From IMG/VR virus record IMGVR_UViG_3300023179_000266, positions 1 to 37,425 of that record: 37,425 nucleotides of DNA. One strand, written 5' to 3'. Below, piece after piece: positions 6,679 to 16,025 of the stretch (position 1 is the stretch's first letter; each line of letters starts with the position of its first letter). The notes below the pieces were generated by a model. That model saw only the letters and a program-made list of their open reading frames with translations, did no database searches and was not told the DNA's origin. Position numbers and translations under genes: made by a program. Source of the DNA: a virus.

Positions 6679-7331
6679 TGGCTACTTATCTAGACTGCAT
6701 CAACGGCGTACTAAGAAGGCTAAGAGAAACTGAGGCTGCTAGCCCTATTGACAATGCGTATGTTAAGTTAATTGGGGACTTTGTTAACGAAGCTAAGCGT
6801 GAGATTGAAGATGCTTGGTCTTGGTCAGTGCTTCGTACCACAAAGACGATCACTACTGTTAGCGGTACTCAGAATTATCAGATACCAGACACAAATCCTA
6901 GAAGTAAGATATTAGTTGTCTACATACCATCTGTCTATAGAGATCTAACACAGGTATCTCAGGATCAGATGCACATGTGGAATAACACACAAGCACAATC
7001 CTCTGGTACACCACAGAACTTTGCTGTAGGTAACTCTGTTAGTTCTACAGGTGTGTTAACTGTTGACTTATGGCCTGTACCAGCATCAACACTTACGGTT
7101 AAGGTAGACTGTGTTGTACCACAGCCAGATCTTGAGACAGCATCAACAACTGTTTATGTACCGTCAGAGTTAGTTATCCAAGGTGCTTACTTAAGAGCTA
7201 TCAACGAACGTGGTGAAGATGGTGGTCGCTTAAGTGAACAGCAGGGAGAACTCTATCGTAAAGCAGTGGCATCATACATAGCCATTGAAGCAGAAAGATA
7301 CAAAGATGAAACTACTTGGGAGTGGGTTTAA
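6678..7331 (+). CDS. tail tubular protein A-like (head-tail adaptor, gp11-like)
   Basis: A 217-residue protein placed directly before the tail nozzle gene, as T7 gp11 precedes gp12. It starts ATYLDCINGVLRRLRETEA, then has the helical FVNEAKREIEDAWSWSVLR segment and a beta-rich middle (LWPVPASTLTVKVDCVVPQP), and ends in a helix with YRKAVASYIAIEAERYKD. Two in-frame ATGs exist (6672 and 6678); 6678 is preferred because AAGGTG lies 8 nt upstream of it and it gives a one-base TGATG overlap. Forms the ring joining portal to nozzle in relatives. Confidence 0.82.
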   Translation: MATYLDCINGVLRRLRETEAASPIDNAYVKLIGDFVNEAKREIEDAWSWSVLRTTKTITTVSGTQNYQIPDTNPRSKILVVYIPSVYRDLTQVSQDQMHMWNNTQAQSSGTPQNFAVGNSVSSTGVLTVDLWPVPASTLTVKVDCVVPQPDLETASTTVYVPSELVIQGAYLRAINERGEDGGRLSEQQGELYRKAVASYIAIEAERYKDETTWEWV

Positions 7332-8857
7332 TGTCCGCTCCTTTACAATCAGTTAGCATAGTAGCGCCTGGCTTTGCTGGTCTTAACACACAAGACTCTT
7401 CACTAGGACTTCCTAAAGAGTTTGCGTTAAGAGCAGAAAACGCTGTCATTGATCAATATGGTCGTATTGCTAGCAGAAAAGGATGGGATAACCTAAACAG
7501 TGCTGTTGGCTACAGCAATACAGAGCCAACACTGATTACTGAGATCATTAAGACTGACGGTACACCAATCATTGCATCCATCGGTGATAACAAAATATTC
7601 ACTGGTACGTCTACGCTAACACAGGTATACAACGGTTCTGCTTGGACAGCACAGAACTGGAAGGCTGTAACGTTTAACGGACATACGTACTTCTTTCAAC
7701 GTGCTCATGATCCGGTTATGTTTGACCATGCTGCTAACACATGGACACTAATGTCAGCACATGCAGGCTATTCAGGTACTGTACAGTTAGCTAATGAAGT
7801 GTTAGCTGCTTATGGTCGTATATGGGTTGCTGATACAACATCAAACAAAAACACTGTATGGTGGTCAGATGCGTTAGTAGGTCATAAATGGACTGGAGGT
7901 AATGCTGGTTCTATCAGCATTGAAAAAGCATTCACTAATGGTACTGATAGCATCGTAGCATTAGCAGCCTTTAACGGCTACTTAGTTATATTTTGTAAAC
8001 GATCTATTGTTATCTATACAGGTGCTACAACAGATCCATCATCTAACTTGTCATTGGTTGAGGTTATTGATGGTGTAGGGTGTATCGCTAGAGATTCAAT
8101 ACAAGATGTCGGTACTGATATCTTTTTCTTATCTGATACAGGTGTTCGTAGCTTAGGTAGGATCATACAAGAGAAGTCTCCTCCTTTGTTCGATGTATCA
8201 AAGAACATAAGAGATGACCTTATTGCTGATGTTAACACCAACAACGGTACTACTGACATCAGATCAGTGTACTATGAAAAGGATGGTTTCTATCTGTTGT
8301 CATTACCTACAGCAGGCGTATCATATTGTTTTGATCTAAAGGGTAGGTTACAAGATAATTCATGTAGAGTTACTAAGTGGACTATAGCACCTAAGTCATT
8401 AGCAGCTACTTCAACAAGGAAGTTGTACTTAGGTCGTATATCGTACATTGGTGACTATGGTGCTTTACCTTCTGACAATGGTAACTCTTTTAGGTTCGCA
8501 TACTACACAGCACACCTAGATGCTTCTGCACCATCAGTGTTAAAGATGCTGAAGAAGTTATCTTTGTTTCTTATCGGTGGTTTAAACACTAACGTGTTCT
8601 TGTATTCTGCTACTGACTATAACTCATTGTACTCAGCAACACAGATTAACAATATTGGCGGTACAACACGATCAGAATACAACATAAGCGAATACAACAT
8701 TGCTGAATACAACAGCGGAGCATTTGTAAACAACGCTAAGGTTAGCTTAAATGGTACTGGTAGGGTATTTCAGATTGGTATAGAGGCTAACATCAGTGCA
8801 GATTCTCTTTCTATTCAACAGATGGATGTTTACTTCAAAACAGGTAGACTTGCATGA
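7331..8857 (+). CDS. tail tubular protein B-like (tail nozzle, gp12-like)
   Basis: A 508-residue beta-rich protein. The N-terminal motif GFAGLNTQDSSLGLPKEFAL followed by AENAVIDQYGRIASRKGW is the usual opening of podovirus nozzle or stabilisation proteins. Repeated blade-like segments follow (YNGSAWTAQNW, HTYFFQRAHDPVMFDH, VWWSDALVGHKWTGG, LVIFCKRSIVIYTG). It ends with strands having SEYNISEYNIAEYNSG. ATG 7331 overlaps the stop of the adaptor (TAATG) with GGAGTGGG upstream; the longer TTG reading is rejected. The nozzle caps the tail channel until ejection. Confidence 0.82.
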   Translation: MSAPLQSVSIVAPGFAGLNTQDSSLGLPKEFALRAENAVIDQYGRIASRKGWDNLNSAVGYSNTEPTLITEIIKTDGTPIIASIGDNKIFTGTSTLTQVYNGSAWTAQNWKAVTFNGHTYFFQRAHDPVMFDHAANTWTLMSAHAGYSGTVQLANEVLAAYGRIWVADTTSNKNTVWWSDALVGHKWTGGNAGSISIEKAFTNGTDSIVALAAFNGYLVIFCKRSIVIYTGATTDPSSNLSLVEVIDGVGCIARDSIQDVGTDIFFLSDTGVRSLGRIIQEKSPPLFDVSKNIRDDLIADVNTNNGTTDIRSVYYEKDGFYLLSLPTAGVSYCFDLKGRLQDNSCRVTKWTIAPKSLAATSTRKLYLGRISYIGDYGALPSDNGNSFRFAYYTAHLDASAPSVLKMLKKLSLFLIGGLNTNVFLYSATDYNSLYSATQINNIGGTTRSEYNISEYNIAEYNSGAFVNNAKVSLNGTGRVFQIGIEANISADSLSIQQMDVYFKTGRLA

Positions 8858-9066
8858 GTAACTATGTAAAAACAACCAACTTTGCTGCTAAAGATTCTTT
8901 AGTGACGGGTAACCCAGCTAAACTAATCAAAGGTACAGAGATCAACACAGAGTATGACAACATTGCCTCTGCTGTCTCTTCCAAAGCAGATCTAGCTTCA
9001 CCAACATTCACTGGTACTGTGACGTTACCAACTGGTGGTGTTGTTTATGATGATGGGACATACTGA
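8854..9066 (+). CDS. small fibre-like peptide (70 aa)
   Basis: Begins MSNYVKTTNFAAKDSLVTGN and has AKLIKGTEINTEYDNIASAV, then KADLASPTFTGTVTLP, a segment common at the N-terminus of phage fibre and appendage proteins. Here it stands alone as a short gene, perhaps a minor virion part or the remnant of a longer fibre. Both ends overlap neighbours (ATGA at the start, TGATG at the end). Confidence 0.7.
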   Translation: MSNYVKTTNFAAKDSLVTGNPAKLIKGTEINTEYDNIASAVSSKADLASPTFTGTVTLPTGGVVYDDGTY

Positions 9067-11036
9067 TGAGTACCTCTACATTAACTCAAGAAGATAAAGT
9101 TCTTGCCTTAAACAACATATTAACAACACCTGTTGGCACTCCGAACATTACACAGCAATTGTTTGATCAAGCATCAAAGATTGTTGATAAAAATCCAGGT
9201 GGTAAAGTAGATACACCGTTTGGTAATTTGTTTGCTAGAGATGCTGCTTTTTTATACTCAGAGTTTAATAAACTAGGTGTATCTAATCCTTATAAGTTAT
9301 CAGCACAGGTTGTTGGTGATGGTCCTGATGCTGTTGTTAAATACACTGATGGTACTACAGGTAATGTTATCCAAGAAGTTAAAGTATCTGAAGGTGGTTC
9401 ACTTAAGTTAGGTCTTACAGGAGGTAAAACAGGTGATGTTAAAGGCTATGACCTTTACATGGTTCCTGGTACTTCACCTGGAGGACAAACTAACTTAACA
9501 TTGGCGTCTGAAAAAGTAGCTCCAGGACAGTGGGTAAAGTTTAGAGATAACATACTTAAACCTGTTGCCATAGCCGCTGCTGCTTATTTTGGGGCTCCTC
9601 TTCTTGGAGAAGCCTTAGGTATTACAGGTGCTGGTGCTGCTGGTGCTGGTGCTACAGCCTCTTCTGGTTTAGCTGTTGCTGGTGTAGAAGGAGCTGCCGC
9701 TCAAGCTGCTTTATCAGCTCAGCAGGCTGTATTGGCTGCTGGTGGTACAACTGCGGCTGCAAACATAGCCGCTGACGTAGCTGCTGGTAACGTTGCTGCT
9801 GGTTTGTCCGTTGCTGATGCGGTTGCCGCTGGAACAACAACAGCAAAAGAAATAGCTGCGTTAGGTGCTGTAGATGCAGCAGGTAACATCGTAGGTGGTG
9901 GCGGTGCTATCACAGCTGGTACTACAGGTGCGCTTACAGGCGCTAATGCGTTGTCAGGGACAGTAGCAGGGAGCACTTTAGCAAGTACAGCAGCTAATGC
10001 CGCTAAAGCAGCGACACCAGGATTACTTAGCAACGCTATTTCTGCTGGTACTAACTTAGCATTAGTTGAGGATGCTGCAAAAAAACTACGTGATCAAGGA
10101 AAGATAAGTCAAGAAGAATATAGTAAGTTAGCTGGTGAGTTAGAAAGTAAATACACTAACTTAGGACTGTTCGGACAGCAAGGCCTTTACAATGTTGGTA
10201 AAGAAGCAGCTGGAATGGTTGGTCAGTTTACACCTTATGGTGTTACTAATCAGTTGTTTGGTTCTACTGTGAACCCTGAAACAGGTGCTTTACAAACTAA
10301 CTTAACTGCTGCTGGTGAAGCGTTATACAACCCATTTGCTAGGGTAGCAGCACAGTCTGCACAGGCTGCTGAGATGACTAACGTTGATCAGTTAGCTAAA
10401 GATTATTACAACAAAGTAGCTGCTTTGTCTGCTCCTGAAACTGCTCGTCAGAGGCTTGCCCTAGAGGAGAGAATGAGAGCACAAGGTAGGCTAGGGTTAC
10501 TAAGTAGTACCGTAGACCCTGTTAGTGGAAGAGAGATAACAACATCTGCACCTGAACTGTTAGCACAAGAACAAGCTATAGCTCGTCAACAACTAGAAAG
10601 AGAACTACAATCTAGACAAGCTGCCTTAGGTGAAAGAGGTACACTAATCGGACAAGGAACTGCTGCGTACAGTCCTATTAGTAACTTGTTAGCTATGCAG
10701 GCACAGCAACAACAGCAATCAGCACAGTTAGGGCAAATGGCTCAGCAAGGTAGGATAGCTGCTGCTCAATTGTTTGCTCAACCTGCTGCACAAGGGTATA
10801 CTAACGCGGTACAGGCAGGTATTGCTGGATTAGGCCAAACAGGTCAAACAGAACGTCTTGGTATTGCTTCTAACTTAGCAGCACAACAAGCTGCTTTAAA
10901 TGCGTTAGCAGTAGGTAGAACCAATGCAGCTAATACATTACTTTCTCCTCAGGCTTTGAACCCATTAGTAACAGCAGGGACAAACATCATAGGATCAGCA
11001 GCGGATAAACTACTTGGTAGCATTGGTTTAGGTTAA
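9066..11036 (+). CDS. internal virion (ejection) protein, Ala/Gly-rich
   Basis: A 656-residue protein located after the tail tube genes, where podoviruses code internal core proteins. Residues about 170-330 are extremely rich in Ala and Gly (GAGAAGAGATASSGLAVAG and similar), a composition able to insert into membranes. The C-terminal part is helical and Gln/Ala-rich (RQRLALEERMRAQGRLGLL, AQQQQQSAQLGQMAQQGR). Ejection proteins form a channel through the cell envelope during DNA entry; this role is inferred from order and composition, with no enzymatic motif seen. Confidence 0.7.
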   Translation: MSTSTLTQEDKVLALNNILTTPVGTPNITQQLFDQASKIVDKNPGGKVDTPFGNLFARDAAFLYSEFNKLGVSNPYKLSAQVVGDGPDAVVKYTDGTTGNVIQEVKVSEGGSLKLGLTGGKTGDVKGYDLYMVPGTSPGGQTNLTLASEKVAPGQWVKFRDNILKPVAIAAAAYFGAPLLGEALGITGAGAAGAGATASSGLAVAGVEGAAAQAALSAQQAVLAAGGTTAAANIAADVAAGNVAAGLSVADAVAAGTTTAKEIAALGAVDAAGNIVGGGGAITAGTTGALTGANALSGTVAGSTLASTAANAAKAATPGLLSNAISAGTNLALVEDAAKKLRDQGKISQEEYSKLAGELESKYTNLGLFGQQGLYNVGKEAAGMVGQFTPYGVTNQLFGSTVNPETGALQTNLTAAGEALYNPFARVAAQSAQAAEMTNVDQLAKDYYNKVAALSAPETARQRLALEERMRAQGRLGLLSSTVDPVSGREITTSAPELLAQEQAIARQQLERELQSRQAALGERGTLIGQGTAAYSPISNLLAMQAQQQQQSAQLGQMAQQGRIAAAQLFAQPAAQGYTNAVQAGIAGLGQTGQTERLGIASNLAAQQAALNALAVGRTNAANTLLSPQALNPLVTAGTNIIGSAADKLLGSIGLG

Positions 11037-11045
11037 GGATAAATC

Positions 11046-12314
11046 ATGGCACAACAACAGGACATGGGTTTGTTTGGTGTTTCACCGCAAGATATTTTAG
11101 CTCAACAACAAAAGGCTGACCAAGAGTTGGCTATGCGTCAAGCACAGTTTGCTCCTGGTCAGGGTTTGATGTATCAAGCTGCTAGTGCTGGTCAGCGTGC
11201 CGGTAGAAGTATTGCTGGTTTGTTTGGTATAGAAGACCCTGCTTTGAAAGAAGCAACACAGATGGATGAGCTTAAGAAAGCAGTGGCTTCTCAGTGGGAT
11301 GGATCAGATCCAGAGAAAGCATTGGAATTGTTTGTACAAGAAGCTAACAAACGTGGGTTTACTTCACAGGCTCTAAAGGCTTCAGAGAAGTTAACTGATC
11401 TTAGGATGAAGAAGGAAGAGAAAGAAGCTACCATTGGTCTTCGTAAGGCGCAGACAACAGAGGCACAGAGGAAAGGTGAAGCAGCAGGTCAGGAGAAGCG
11501 ACCAGAGTTTGTTCGTTTACAAGAGGAAAGAAACAGACTTCAACAATTGTTAAACATGTCAACGGATGATGCTGAGAAAGAAGCGCTAACAGCACAGATA
11601 GCAGAGATATCTAAATACTTAGATAAACAGAGTTCGTTTGCCCCAAAAGCGCCTCCTAAACCAGAGTCGTTTGGTGTAGATAGGGAAGCTATTTCAAAAG
11701 AAATGTACGGTAAACGCTTTGGTGAGTTAACACAACAAGAACAACAAGCTGTTAACAAAAGAGTTGTAACCGAATCTAGGACAAACCAACCAAGTATCAA
11801 CATTACCCTACCAAAAAACTTAAAAGCTATTGGTGAAGTTAGACAAGATTTTCTAAGAACGATTGATCCAAACGTAAAAGCATACAACTCTGCTAGTACA
11901 TCAGAAACAATGTTTGATCAAGCATTAGCAGGTAACTTCCAAGGATGGAGAGCAGCGATTACACAGTTAGCTAAGTCAGTTGGTGATAGTCAGATCAGTG
12001 CTAGAGAAATTGACGCATATGGATTAGACCCAAGTTTAGTCGGTAATATTGTCGACAAAGCTAACACATTATTAACAGGAACACCTTCTAGGGACACAAT
12101 ATTAGGTGCTAAGAAGATAGCAACAGCTATTAAAAATATCAATCAACAACGAGCACGTAAAGAACAAGAAGTTTATTTGGATCTTGCTACGAAAGCAGAA
12201 GGGTATTCACCAGAAGCTAGGAGATACTTTGACTTACCGTTCCTCGCGCCTGGTACTGATACAGGTACAAATCAAAAAACAACATCTCGTGGTACAAGAT
12301 ACACCGTTGAATAA
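11046..12314 (+). CDS. internal virion protein, coiled-coil rich
   Basis: A 422-residue hydrophilic protein with long predicted helices and heptad-like runs (LRMKKEEKEATIGLRKAQ, KRPEFVRLQEERNRLQQLLN, KKIATAIKNINQQRARKEQE). It lies between the Ala/Gly-rich and the large internal proteins. No catalytic signature. Likely the middle component of the ejection apparatus, by analogy with three-protein cores of T7-like phages. RBS is weak (AAGGATAAATC). Confidence 0.65.
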   Translation: MAQQQDMGLFGVSPQDILAQQQKADQELAMRQAQFAPGQGLMYQAASAGQRAGRSIAGLFGIEDPALKEATQMDELKKAVASQWDGSDPEKALELFVQEANKRGFTSQALKASEKLTDLRMKKEEKEATIGLRKAQTTEAQRKGEAAGQEKRPEFVRLQEERNRLQQLLNMSTDDAEKEALTAQIAEISKYLDKQSSFAPKAPPKPESFGVDREAISKEMYGKRFGELTQQEQQAVNKRVVTESRTNQPSINITLPKNLKAIGEVRQDFLRTIDPNVKAYNSASTSETMFDQALAGNFQGWRAAITQLAKSVGDSQISAREIDAYGLDPSLVGNIVDKANTLLTGTPSRDTILGAKKIATAIKNINQQRARKEQEVYLDLATKAEGYSPEARRYFDLPFLAPGTDTGTNQKTTSRGTRYTVE

Positions 12315-12327
12315 TTAAGGAATAAGA

Positions 12328-14916
12328 ATGCCTACTTATACGATTAACGGTAGAAGGGTAATAACAGAACAACCTTTATCAGATGACGAGATTGATGAGA
12401 TTGCTGCTTCTCTACCTACAACTAGTGGAGTAACACCTAAAGAGTTATCTAGAGTATTCCAACGTAATCGTCCACAACAAACAGGTGTACCTACTGGTGA
12501 CTACTTAAGTGATGTGGTTAAAGGCGCTATAGCAAGGTTTGGTCCACAGGTTATGAGGGTTATAGGTGGTATGGAAGCTCAGTTGGAGACACCTTCTACA
12601 CAACCTTCGTTAACACAAAACATTGAACAACAATTCATTAGACCTGTAGAAAAAGCAGCTCAACAGGCTATTGGTTATCAGCAGATAGCGCCACCATCTA
12701 AAACAGCGAGAGCTATTGGTGCTGGTATTGAATCAGCATTAGATCCTGTTAGTATAGCATCAGGTGTTGGTGGTATTGTGCCTAGAATTATGGCTGGATT
12801 CTTACCAGGTGTTGGTGCTGATATTGGTAGTCAGTCTTTAGAAAAGTATGGTACAGAGGCTCAAGTAGTAGGTGCTTTGTTAGGTGGTGGTACTGTTGGC
12901 GCTGTTCAAGGTACGTTACCAAGGGCAACCTCAATGGTTGAGAAGGCTAAACCGTTGGTGCAGCGTATGCGTGGTAATGTTCCTGAAGAAGAGGTTCTAC
13001 GACAAGCCGACAACACTGTAACTTCTATCTTCCAAGCAGCAGCACAGGCTGATCCTAAGTTTGCTGAAGCATTGGCTAAGTCACAGCAGATCAGTGCTAC
13101 AACAGGTGTGCAGTTACCAGCATCAGCGATACTAAACAACAATCCTGTGATTGCTGATCTTATTAGAAACTTAGCAACAAGAGATCCTAAGTTCCGTAGT
13201 CAGTATGGTTCACAGTTTGAACAAGCAATGGATACTTTGTCAGGAAGAGCTACCAGATTGTTTGGTGATCCTACGCAGGCTAACTTTATTCTTCAGCAAA
13301 CACTAAAGAACATACCTTTAGATAAGGTACAACAACGTAGGCTTGACGCTCTTAACCAACAAATAGCTAAGTCTTCTACCTTTAAAGTTGAAGATCCAGA
13401 GGCTCTTGGTACTCGTGTTGCTAAGTTAGTTGAAAGACAGGAAAAAGAAGCTAGAGAACTTACACAACCTTTCTACAAAGCTGCTTTTGATTATGCAGAA
13501 CAAAATAACATCAATCTACCAGCCGCAGGTGTTGAGGATATCTATAGATTTGTAAACGATACAAGAGCTGCTGATAAGTTTTTCTCTTTTCCTTCTATAT
13601 GGAATAAAATAACAAAACCACCGTCAGAGAGAAACCCAGGTGGCTTTGGTCCAGTTAAAGACGAAGCAGGTAACTTAGTCTTTAAGGATGCTTCCATAGC
13701 TGATATAGACTCTTTAAAAAGAGAAATCAACTTACAACTTAGAAAAACAAAAGACGATCCAGCATCACAAAGATTGTTGTTATCCCTTAAAAACTCCTTT
13801 GAAGACACGATCTCTAATGTATCAGAAGACTTTAGTCGTCTCTACAAAGCAGCAGACGCTGCATACTTAGAACGTGTCGGTCTTCCTTTTAATCAAGAGG
13901 CTATTAAACAGATTGATAGAGCTAAGTTTAACGAGGCTGTTCTTCCTGCCATCACTAAAAACAAATCAGCATTGTCTCAGTTTGTGGATGCTACTGGTGA
14001 AGAAGGAAGAGACTTAGCTATGAAGGCTTTTCTGATGGATTTTGACCGTGTTGCTGTTAAAGATGGTGTCATTGATCCTAAAGTAGCCCGTAAGTGGTTG
14101 AAAGAAAACTCTGGTGAGTTAGTTGTTCTTGGTGATAAAGCTGATGTTATACGCAAAGCAGTCACTGATGTTACTGAACTGAACGCACAGAAAACAAGAA
14201 TCAACAACGCATTCACAGAAGTTAGAAAAGGTAAGTTACTTGAACTAGAAGGTAAAACTGCTCAGGACATCGTCAACAACCTGTACAGTAACCCTGCTAA
14301 TGTAGATCGTTTCTTACGTACTCATGGCAGTAACATTGATACATTGAATGCTGTTAGATCGTTTATGTTAGATGATATTCTGTCAGCACAGAATCCAATA
14401 GAGGCTCTAACAGATCGAACACGTAAGGCTACTTACGACAAAGTCTTTGGTCCTACGTATGCTAAGAATGTAGAGAATCTTGCTGAAGCTGCTCGTAGGT
14501 TATCTGAGAATCCTGCTGATGTTAAGTTTAACGTAGAAAAAGTACCTAAAACACCTGTAGAAGAGTCTTTAGGTTTTACACCAGAATCAGCGTTTTCCAA
14601 GGCTAGGGATAGATTTACATCAGCACCTTATGTAGCTGCTGCGTTATTGTCTAAGTTTTGGGCAAAGCAGACAGCAGCAGCCACTGACGAGAAGCTAAAG
14701 ACTTTATTGTTAGACCCTAAAGCAACTAGGATATTGTCTGAAGCACTGACACCTAAAACTGACGGTACGTTGGATCTTACAGCAGCTAAAAGGTTAGTCG
14801 ATTTAGGTAGGAAAGCAGGTATTGATTGGACTACGATGGTTATCGACGATGCTGCTAGAGGCGCTATTAGAGCTATTCCAGCTATTCAGGCTGGTATGCC
14901 GGAGGAGATGCAGTGA
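12328..14916 (+). CDS. large internal virion (ejection) protein
   Basis: An 862-residue protein, the largest coded here. It starts MPTYTINGRRVITEQPLSDD, has a hydrophobic Gly-rich stretch at about residues 130-200 (IGAGIESALDPVSIASGVGG, ALLGGGTVGAVQGT) and then a long, mainly helical, charged body. No lytic transglycosylase motif is seen, unlike T7 gp16. Position and size match the large internal core protein that helps DNA cross the envelope. The last codons overlap the holin-like gene by 4 nt (ATGA type). Confidence 0.7.
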   Translation: MPTYTINGRRVITEQPLSDDEIDEIAASLPTTSGVTPKELSRVFQRNRPQQTGVPTGDYLSDVVKGAIARFGPQVMRVIGGMEAQLETPSTQPSLTQNIEQQFIRPVEKAAQQAIGYQQIAPPSKTARAIGAGIESALDPVSIASGVGGIVPRIMAGFLPGVGADIGSQSLEKYGTEAQVVGALLGGGTVGAVQGTLPRATSMVEKAKPLVQRMRGNVPEEEVLRQADNTVTSIFQAAAQADPKFAEALAKSQQISATTGVQLPASAILNNNPVIADLIRNLATRDPKFRSQYGSQFEQAMDTLSGRATRLFGDPTQANFILQQTLKNIPLDKVQQRRLDALNQQIAKSSTFKVEDPEALGTRVAKLVERQEKEARELTQPFYKAAFDYAEQNNINLPAAGVEDIYRFVNDTRAADKFFSFPSIWNKITKPPSERNPGGFGPVKDEAGNLVFKDASIADIDSLKREINLQLRKTKDDPASQRLLLSLKNSFEDTISNVSEDFSRLYKAADAAYLERVGLPFNQEAIKQIDRAKFNEAVLPAITKNKSALSQFVDATGEEGRDLAMKAFLMDFDRVAVKDGVIDPKVARKWLKENSGELVVLGDKADVIRKAVTDVTELNAQKTRINNAFTEVRKGKLLELEGKTAQDIVNNLYSNPANVDRFLRTHGSNIDTLNAVRSFMLDDILSAQNPIEALTDRTRKATYDKVFGPTYAKNVENLAEAARRLSENPADVKFNVEKVPKTPVEESLGFTPESAFSKARDRFTSAPYVAAALLSKFWAKQTAAATDEKLKTLLLDPKATRILSEALTPKTDGTLDLTAAKRLVDLGRKAGIDWTTMVIDDAARGAIRAIPAIQAGMPEEMQ

Positions 14917-15380
14917 TGTTTGAACTCATCGGTGCTCTTATCGGCGGTGTGTTTAGGTTAGCCCCTGAAGTGCTGAAGATCTTAGATCGTAAGTTTGAAA
15001 GAGAACATGAGCTAAAGAAGTTAGACGTTGAAGTCTCTATTGCTAAGATGCAGGCAGAGTTTGCTCTACAGCAGGGACATCAGCGTCTACAAGAGCATGA
15101 ATTAGATGCTATAGGCGAAGCATTCAAACAACAAGCAGAGTCTGATGGTAAGGCTTGGAAGTGGGTAGCGTCACTGTCAGCACTAGTTAGACCAGCAGTG
15201 ACTTACTGGTTTGTTTTCTTTTACTCAGCAGTAAAGATTGCAGGGCTTTACTTAGCTTTCTTACAAGACGGTAGTTGGACTTCTGTGCTCATCACAGGCT
15301 GGACTGATTTCGATGAAGGAATGCTTGCTATGATACTTACGTTCTGGTTTATTGGTAGAGTATGGGAATCAAAGAAGTAA
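14913..15380 (+). CDS. holin-like membrane protein, GTA_holin_3TM type
   Basis: A 155-residue protein. An N-terminal hydrophobic patch (FELIGALIGGVFRLAPEVL) is followed by an amphipathic helix (KILDRKFEREHELKKLDVEV to about residue 75) and two membrane spans at about residues 92-113 and 125-150 (PAVTYWFVFFYSAVKIAGLY; GMLAMILTFWFIGRVWES). This order matches the 3TM holins linked to gene-transfer-agent release. It overlaps the endolysin by 19 nt, which supports a lysis cassette. Start GTGATG context: ATG at 14913 is used. Confidence 0.78.
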   Translation: MMFELIGALIGGVFRLAPEVLKILDRKFEREHELKKLDVEVSIAKMQAEFALQQGHQRLQEHELDAIGEAFKQQAESDGKAWKWVASLSALVRPAVTYWFVFFYSAVKIAGLYLAFLQDGSWTSVLITGWTDFDEGMLAMILTFWFIGRVWESKK

Positions 15381-15952
15381 TCTCAATTGCTGAGCCATTG
15401 ATTAAGAGATTCGAAGGATGGAGAAGTAAACCTTATCTGTGTAGTGCTAACGTACCCACCATAGGTTGGGGGTCTACTATGTATGAGAACGGAGATAAGG
15501 TAACCTTAGATGATCCTGAGATCACAAAAGAAAGAGGACAGGACTTGTTCGAACTTGATGCAGAGAGGTTCATACTTCAAGTCTACAAAGCCTGTCCAGT
15601 GTTGACGAAACACAATAACAAAGCTGCTGCTATCCTTAGCTGGACTTACAACTTAGGCGCAGCTAGGCTTAGATCATCCACGATGCGAACAAGAATAAAC
15701 CAAGAACGATGGGAGGAAGCTGCTCAAGAACTAAAACGTTGGAATCTTGCAGCAGGTAAAGTAACCAGAGGCTTGATTCTTCGTCGCGAAGCTGAGGCAT
15801 CACTCTTCCTTAGCCCATCCAATGACAAAGCTAAAGATAGCAATGTTAATAAAGATGAAGAACCCTTCGAGAAAAGCCTCGTCTCCGTCCTTGTCAGTTA
15901 CGACAAAATCATCAGAATAGCAGATACCAAGCATAAACCCTGGCAGAAATGA
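15362..15952 (+). CDS. endolysin, GH24 (T4/P22-type) muramidase
   Basis: A 196-residue lysozyme that cuts the glycan strands of peptidoglycan. The catalytic triad region is clear: Glu18 in KRFEGWRS, Cys27 in PYLCSANV and Thr33 in PTIGWGS, with the family spacing E-x8-(D/C)-x5-T. Cys in the Asp position is known in R21/P22-type enzymes. The helical core follows (ILSWTYNLGAARLRSSTMRT, WNLAAGKVTRGLILRREAEA). A 40-residue C-terminal extension beyond the usual domain end is Ser/Lys-rich and unassigned. No signal peptide, so export depends on the holin. No spanin gene was recognised. Confidence 0.9.
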   Translation: MGIKEVISIAEPLIKRFEGWRSKPYLCSANVPTIGWGSTMYENGDKVTLDDPEITKERGQDLFELDAERFILQVYKACPVLTKHNNKAAAILSWTYNLGAARLRSSTMRTRINQERWEEAAQELKRWNLAAGKVTRGLILRREAEASLFLSPSNDKAKDSNVNKDEEPFEKSLVSVLVSYDKIIRIADTKHKPWQK

Positions 15953-15995
15953 CCAACCCCATACATTAGGCATAGTTTTCCTTAGTGACCGTTAG

Positions 15996-16019
15996 CCCTC
16001 CTTGATGGAGGGTTTTTTT
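15996..16019 (+). terminator. Rho-independent terminator of the late arm
   Basis: CCCTCC (15996-16001), loop TTGAT, GGAGGG (16007-16012), then seven T. It ends the + strand late transcripts between the endolysin and the oppositely oriented nrdJ. Read on the minus strand it has no T-run, so it acts one way only; early transcripts may run on into the late arm antisense. Confidence 0.92.
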
Positions 16020-16025
16020 ATCTAT

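Noticed and set aside
9719-10033. Minus-strand Ala/Pro/Val ORF opposite the internal protein
   Set aside because: Shadow of Ala/Gly-rich coding sequence, no RBS or neighbour logic.
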